This document shows, piece after piece, positions 61,385 through 64,000 of a stretch of 64,000 bases of DNA (positions are counted from its first letter, which is position 1; every line of letters begins with the position of its first letter). The translations under genes were made by a program, and so were the position numbers. Location of the stretch: positions 164,001-228,000 of the forward strand of contig JAINUG010000473.1 of the NCBI GenBank assembly GCA_029706075.1, in the 5' to 3' direction. The DNA comes from Aldrovandia affinis. Lineage: Eukaryota; Chordata; Actinopteri; Notacanthiformes; Halosauridae. Below the pieces are notes generated by a model. The model was given only the letters and a program-made list of their open reading frames with translations, had not been told where the DNA came from and ran no database searches.

Positions 61385-61427
61385 TGCAGGTGCTACAACA
61401 GTGCGTGCGTGTATGGGTTGCAGGTGC

Positions 61428-61469
<42 letters not shown>

Positions 61470-61512
61470 TGCAGGTGCTACAACAGTGCGTGCGTGTATG
61501 GGTTGCAGGTGC

Positions 61513-61557
<45 letters not shown>

Positions 61558-61700
61558 GGTTGCAGGTGTTACAACAGTGTGTGTGTGTGTGTATATTGCA
61601 GGTGCTACAACAGTGCGTGTGTGCGTGTATGGGTTGCAGGTGCTGCAGTGTGTGTGTGTGTGCGTGTATGTGTGGGTTGCAGGTGCTGCAGTGTGTGTGT
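61168..61700. repeat. GT/TTGCAGGTGCT compound minisatellite just upstream of the TRIM2 coding exon
   Basis: Alternating (GT)n blocks and units attgcaggtgctacaacagt or gggttgcaggtgctgcagtg recur about a dozen times, ending about 35 bases before the 61736 acceptor. Confidence 0.93.
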
Positions 61701-61735
61701 CTCTCTCTCTGACTCCCTCTCTCCCCCTCCTGCAG

Positions 61736-61914
61736 GGCGCTGGGTGAGGCGACGCGGGACCCCCATGTCAGAGTTTTAGGATGGCCAGTGACGGCTCCAG
61801 CATCCCCAGCCCAGTGGTGCGTCAGATTGACAAACAGTTCCTGATCTGCAGCATCTGCCTGGATCGCTACGACAACCCCAAAGTCCTCCCTTGCCTGCAT
61901 ACCTTCTGTGAGAG
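61736..61914 (+). CDS. TRIM2: TRIM2 first coding exon: 5' UTR end plus RING N-terminal half
   Basis: The acceptor is ctcctgcag before 61736 and the donor GTGAGG starts at 61915. 45 bases of 5' UTR precede ATG 61781. Coding runs [20 protein letters not shown] and on to HTFCE plus two bases of the Arg45 codon. The in-frame TGA at 61745 fixes this ATG as the start for any transcript using this acceptor. Confidence 0.94.
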
Positions 61915-62857
61915 GTGAGGACCCACAGAACTGAAATAACCTCATGCTCCCCCGCACACAGCGTGTATGTGCAGCTGAAACAACCTTATTCTCACCTACA
62001 CATAGTGCTTAGCGTGCTGTCGAACCTGCATCAGCTACAAAACAGGAATGGCCGAGCGAGCGACACAGCGAGGGGGGAGATGCGAGAATCTCCAACATGG
62101 CAGAGCAGGGAAGAGAAGCTGACGGGCAGAGAGAAGATAAAACGGAAGTCTGACACGAAATGGCCGCCCCCTCCCTCGCCCTGCTGCCCGGGCCTGCCTC
62201 TCCTGTGCGGGGCTGCTGGGAGATAATTCAGTTTCCTCTCAGAGTGATTGGATTTGCGGCGATAGCGCAGCAGCGCCTCTTCCCTCTGTTAACAGGGTTT
62301 ATGGAGGTGTCTGTAAAGACAGAGAGAGCTGTGTGTTCTCTTCCTTGCCTCTGTTAACAGGGTTTATGGAGGTGCCTCTGCAGAGTGACAGACAGACAAC
62401 GCTGTGGTTTGTTCCAGGGTTTTATCGAGGCGTCTCTGTGGAATGACGCACGGTGTGGCCCTCTTTCCTCGTGTCCCGCAGGTGCCTACAGAACTACATT
62501 CCCGCCCACAGCCTGACGCTCTCCTGCCCCGTGTGCCGCCAGACGTCCATCTTGCCCGAGAAGGGCGTGTCCGCTCTGCAGAACAACTTCTTCATCACCA
62601 ACCTGATGGACGTGCTGCAGAGGTCGCCGGGCAGCAGCAGCGAGGACAGCGCCGTACTGGAGACGGGGGCGCCGTGTCCCGCGGGACAGCCCCTGTCCTG
62701 CCCCAACCATGGAGGCAACGTGAGCCCCGCCCTCAAATACCCTGTCCCGTCCCGCCCCACGCACAGGCCACGGGCTACCCCAGCCACAGGGGCAACATGA
62801 GCCACACCCTGGCCAACCCACCCCAACCCACCCCTCTCTATTGTGTGTGTGCATGCT

Positions 62858-62917
<60 letters not shown>

Positions 62918-62954
62918 AGTGTACTCGCCCTGTCCTACGTGAGCAGCACTGACT

Positions 62955-62989
<35 letters not shown>

Positions 62990-63202
62990 AGTGTAGTCGC
63001 CCTGTCCTGCGTGAGCAGCACTGACGGAGTGTGTCCCCTGCTGTTGCCAGGTGATGGAGTTCTACTGCCCCCCGTGTGAGACGGCCATGTGTCAGGAGTG
63101 CACGGGGGGGGAACACGCAGAGCACCCCACCGTCCCGCTCAGAGACGTGGTGGAGCAGCACAAAGCCTCGCTGCAGGAACAGCTAGACGCTGTGAAGGAC
63201 AG
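61781..63202 (+). CDS. TRIM2: TRIM2 (tripartite motif E3 ubiquitin ligase), first three coding exons, partial gene
   Basis: Exons 61781-61914 (coding part), 62482-62719 and 63051-63202 join in phase to 174 residues and a split codon, which match vertebrate TRIM2 nearly residue for residue (for example [45 protein letters not shown]-type B-box end). The RING is complete C3HC4: Cys23, Cys26, Cys38, His40, Cys43, Cys46, Cys60, Cys63. The B-box is complete: Cys118, His121, Cys130, Cys133, Cys138, Cys141, His146, His149. The coiled coil begins at about 155. The filamin repeat and NHL propeller lie beyond the window, as the full protein is about 740-770 residues. Known role: neuronal E3 ligase acting on neurofilament light chain and Bim, needed for axon health. 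The start ATG has A at -3 and G at +4, and an in-frame TGA lies 12 codons upstream. I cannot tell which teleost paralogue this is. Confidence 0.96.
62265..62430. repeat. Short tandem duplication in TRIM2 intron
   Basis: ctctgttaacagggtttatg followed by gaggtg occurs at about 62286 and 62350, with a diverged third copy (ccagggttttatcgaggcg) at 62416. Confidence 0.7.
62482..62719 (+). CDS. TRIM2: TRIM2 exon: RING C-terminal half and linker to B-box
   Basis: 238 bases, acceptor cccgcag, donor GTGAGC at 62720. It encodes [20 protein letters not shown] through SCPNHGGN, completing the RING zinc ligands and the first two B-box ligands. The linker at residues 94-114 ([18 protein letters not shown]) is the least conserved part compared with mammals. 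Confidence 0.95.
62847..63035. repeat. GT runs and a 76-bp tandem duplication in TRIM2 intron
   Basis: tttgagtgtactcgccctgt and its copy tttgagtgtagtcgccctgt, each followed by gtgagcagcactgac, start at about 62913 and 62987 and are separated by GT runs. The second copy abuts the acceptor region of the 63051 exon. Confidence 0.85.
63051..63202 (+). CDS. TRIM2: TRIM2 exon: B-box and start of coiled coil
   Basis: Acceptor ttgccag and donor GTGTGT at 63203. 50 codons and two bases, beginning [20 protein letters not shown] and ending in the helical [16 protein letters not shown]. The rest of the gene lies right of the window. Confidence 0.95.
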
Positions 63203-63548
63203 GTGTGTGTGCTCCCCCGCCCCCCCTCCAAAACGCACACACACAAAACGTGTCATCGCGAGTCACCCAGAGGACAGGGTCATGCTGAGCCAATACTCAG
63301 ATCTGCGTTTGCTACATTTGCATATTTGTGGATTAGAGGAATGCAGCTCTGTCACTTCACAAGTCCTGCTGGGAAATGTAGTCCTTCTCATGAATGAATG
63401 TAGTCCTTCTCATGAATGATTGCAAAATCTAATACTTAAGGACCATAGGGTGAGGATACTTGACAATTTGATAATGTGGAATAACACAACACTGCTGTAT
63501 TTAACTTCTGTGAGCATTATGGTATATTATGTTATAATGCTGTATATA
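63203..63548. other. TRIM2 intron, nothing further recognised
   Basis: Contains a short direct repeat tagtccttctcatgaatga at about 63379 and 63400, otherwise unique. Confidence 0.5.
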
Positions 63549-64000
63549 CAGGTAACTGCCAAAATAAAGGAAACACCAATATAGTGTCTTAATAGGGCGT
63601 TGGGCCACTAGGAGCCACCAGAACAACTTCAGAGTGCCTTCAAAGACTCTATTGGAGGGATGCAACACCATTCTTCCATCATTTGGTCTTTTGTTGACGG
63701 TGGTGGAAAGCGCTGTCTCAGAATGATCCAAAATCTCCCATAATTGTTCAATTGGGTTGAGATCGGGTGACTGACACGGCCATGGCATATGGTTTACATC
63801 ATTTTCATATTCATCAAACATTTCAATAGCCACTCGTGCCCTCTGGTTGGGGGCATTGTCATGCTGGGAGAGACCAATCCCATCAGGATAGAAATGCTTC
63901 ACCACAGGATGAAGTTGATCACTCAGAATGGCTTTGCATTTATTCATGTTTACCCTGTAAGGGGTTGAGTGGACCTAAACCATGCCAGGAAAATACACCC
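63549..64000 (-). mobile_element. Tc1/mariner-like element (copy 4), cut by the window edge
   Basis: Starts caggtaactgccaaaataaa after TA at 63547-63548. The minus strand encodes the C-terminal transposase: MNKCKAILSDQLHPVVKHFY, QHDNAPNQRARV (second catalytic Asp) and SPDLNPIEQLWEIL (final Glu, DD34E type), then degenerates. The usual DDNAPxH has become HDNAPNQ, so the His is lost. Whether the N-terminal part exists lies beyond 64000. Confidence 0.88.

Noticed and set aside
61087-61779. 230-codon Cys/Val-rich frame upstream of TRIM2
   Set aside because: Translation of (GT)n minisatellite inside an intron; TRIM2 coding begins at 61781 in another frame.

Overview
This is vertebrate, almost certainly teleost fish, nuclear DNA. 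The signs are split genes with GT/AG introns, long CA/GT and CT microsatellites, tRNA-derived SINEs ending in L2-clade tails with TGTAA-type repeats, Tc1-like and hAT-like elements, and two host genes recognisable from vertebrate orthologues. The TGTAA-tailed SINE/L2 set is compatible with an early-branching teleost, but I cannot name the species.

Layout. (1) 1-7.2 kb: the 3' part of FHDC1 (inverted formin 1) on the + strand. Five exons encode the C-terminal half of the FH2 actin-assembly domain and one 2.2 kb GC-rich exon encodes the C-terminal tail, followed by polyadenylation signals. The upstream exons lie left of the window. The tail reading frame changes twice, each time at a G homopolymer. 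(2) 7.2-61.7 kb: about 54 kb with no convincing protein-coding exon. It holds SINEs, LINE 3' ends, MITEs, Tc1 remnants, minisatellites and, at 10.8-17.5 kb, an extreme AT-rich tandem array of T-rich/TATA units with higher-order variation and a LINE 3' tail inserted in it. CTCF-like motifs, CpG-richer patches and two candidate non-coding first exons (about 31.8-32.0 kb and 43.9-44.3 kb) suggest that part of this stretch is the 5' regulatory region and long first intron(s) of the next gene. (3) 61.7-63.2 kb: the first three coding exons of TRIM2 on the + strand, encoding a complete RING finger, a complete B-box and the start of the coiled coil. The gene continues past the right edge.

FHDC1 followed by TRIM2 in the same orientation matches the arrangement on human 4q31.3, so this is an ancestral vertebrate neighbourhood. 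The two proteins have separate jobs: FHDC1 links actin and microtubules, and TRIM2 is a RING E3 ligase important in neurons. Nothing here suggests an operon-like joint function. I found no CRISPR array, rRNA, true tRNA gene or retroviral/LTR element. The most unusual structure is the 6.7 kb AT array. The most useful leads for annotation are the FHDC1 frame breaks and the TRIM2 5' exon candidates.
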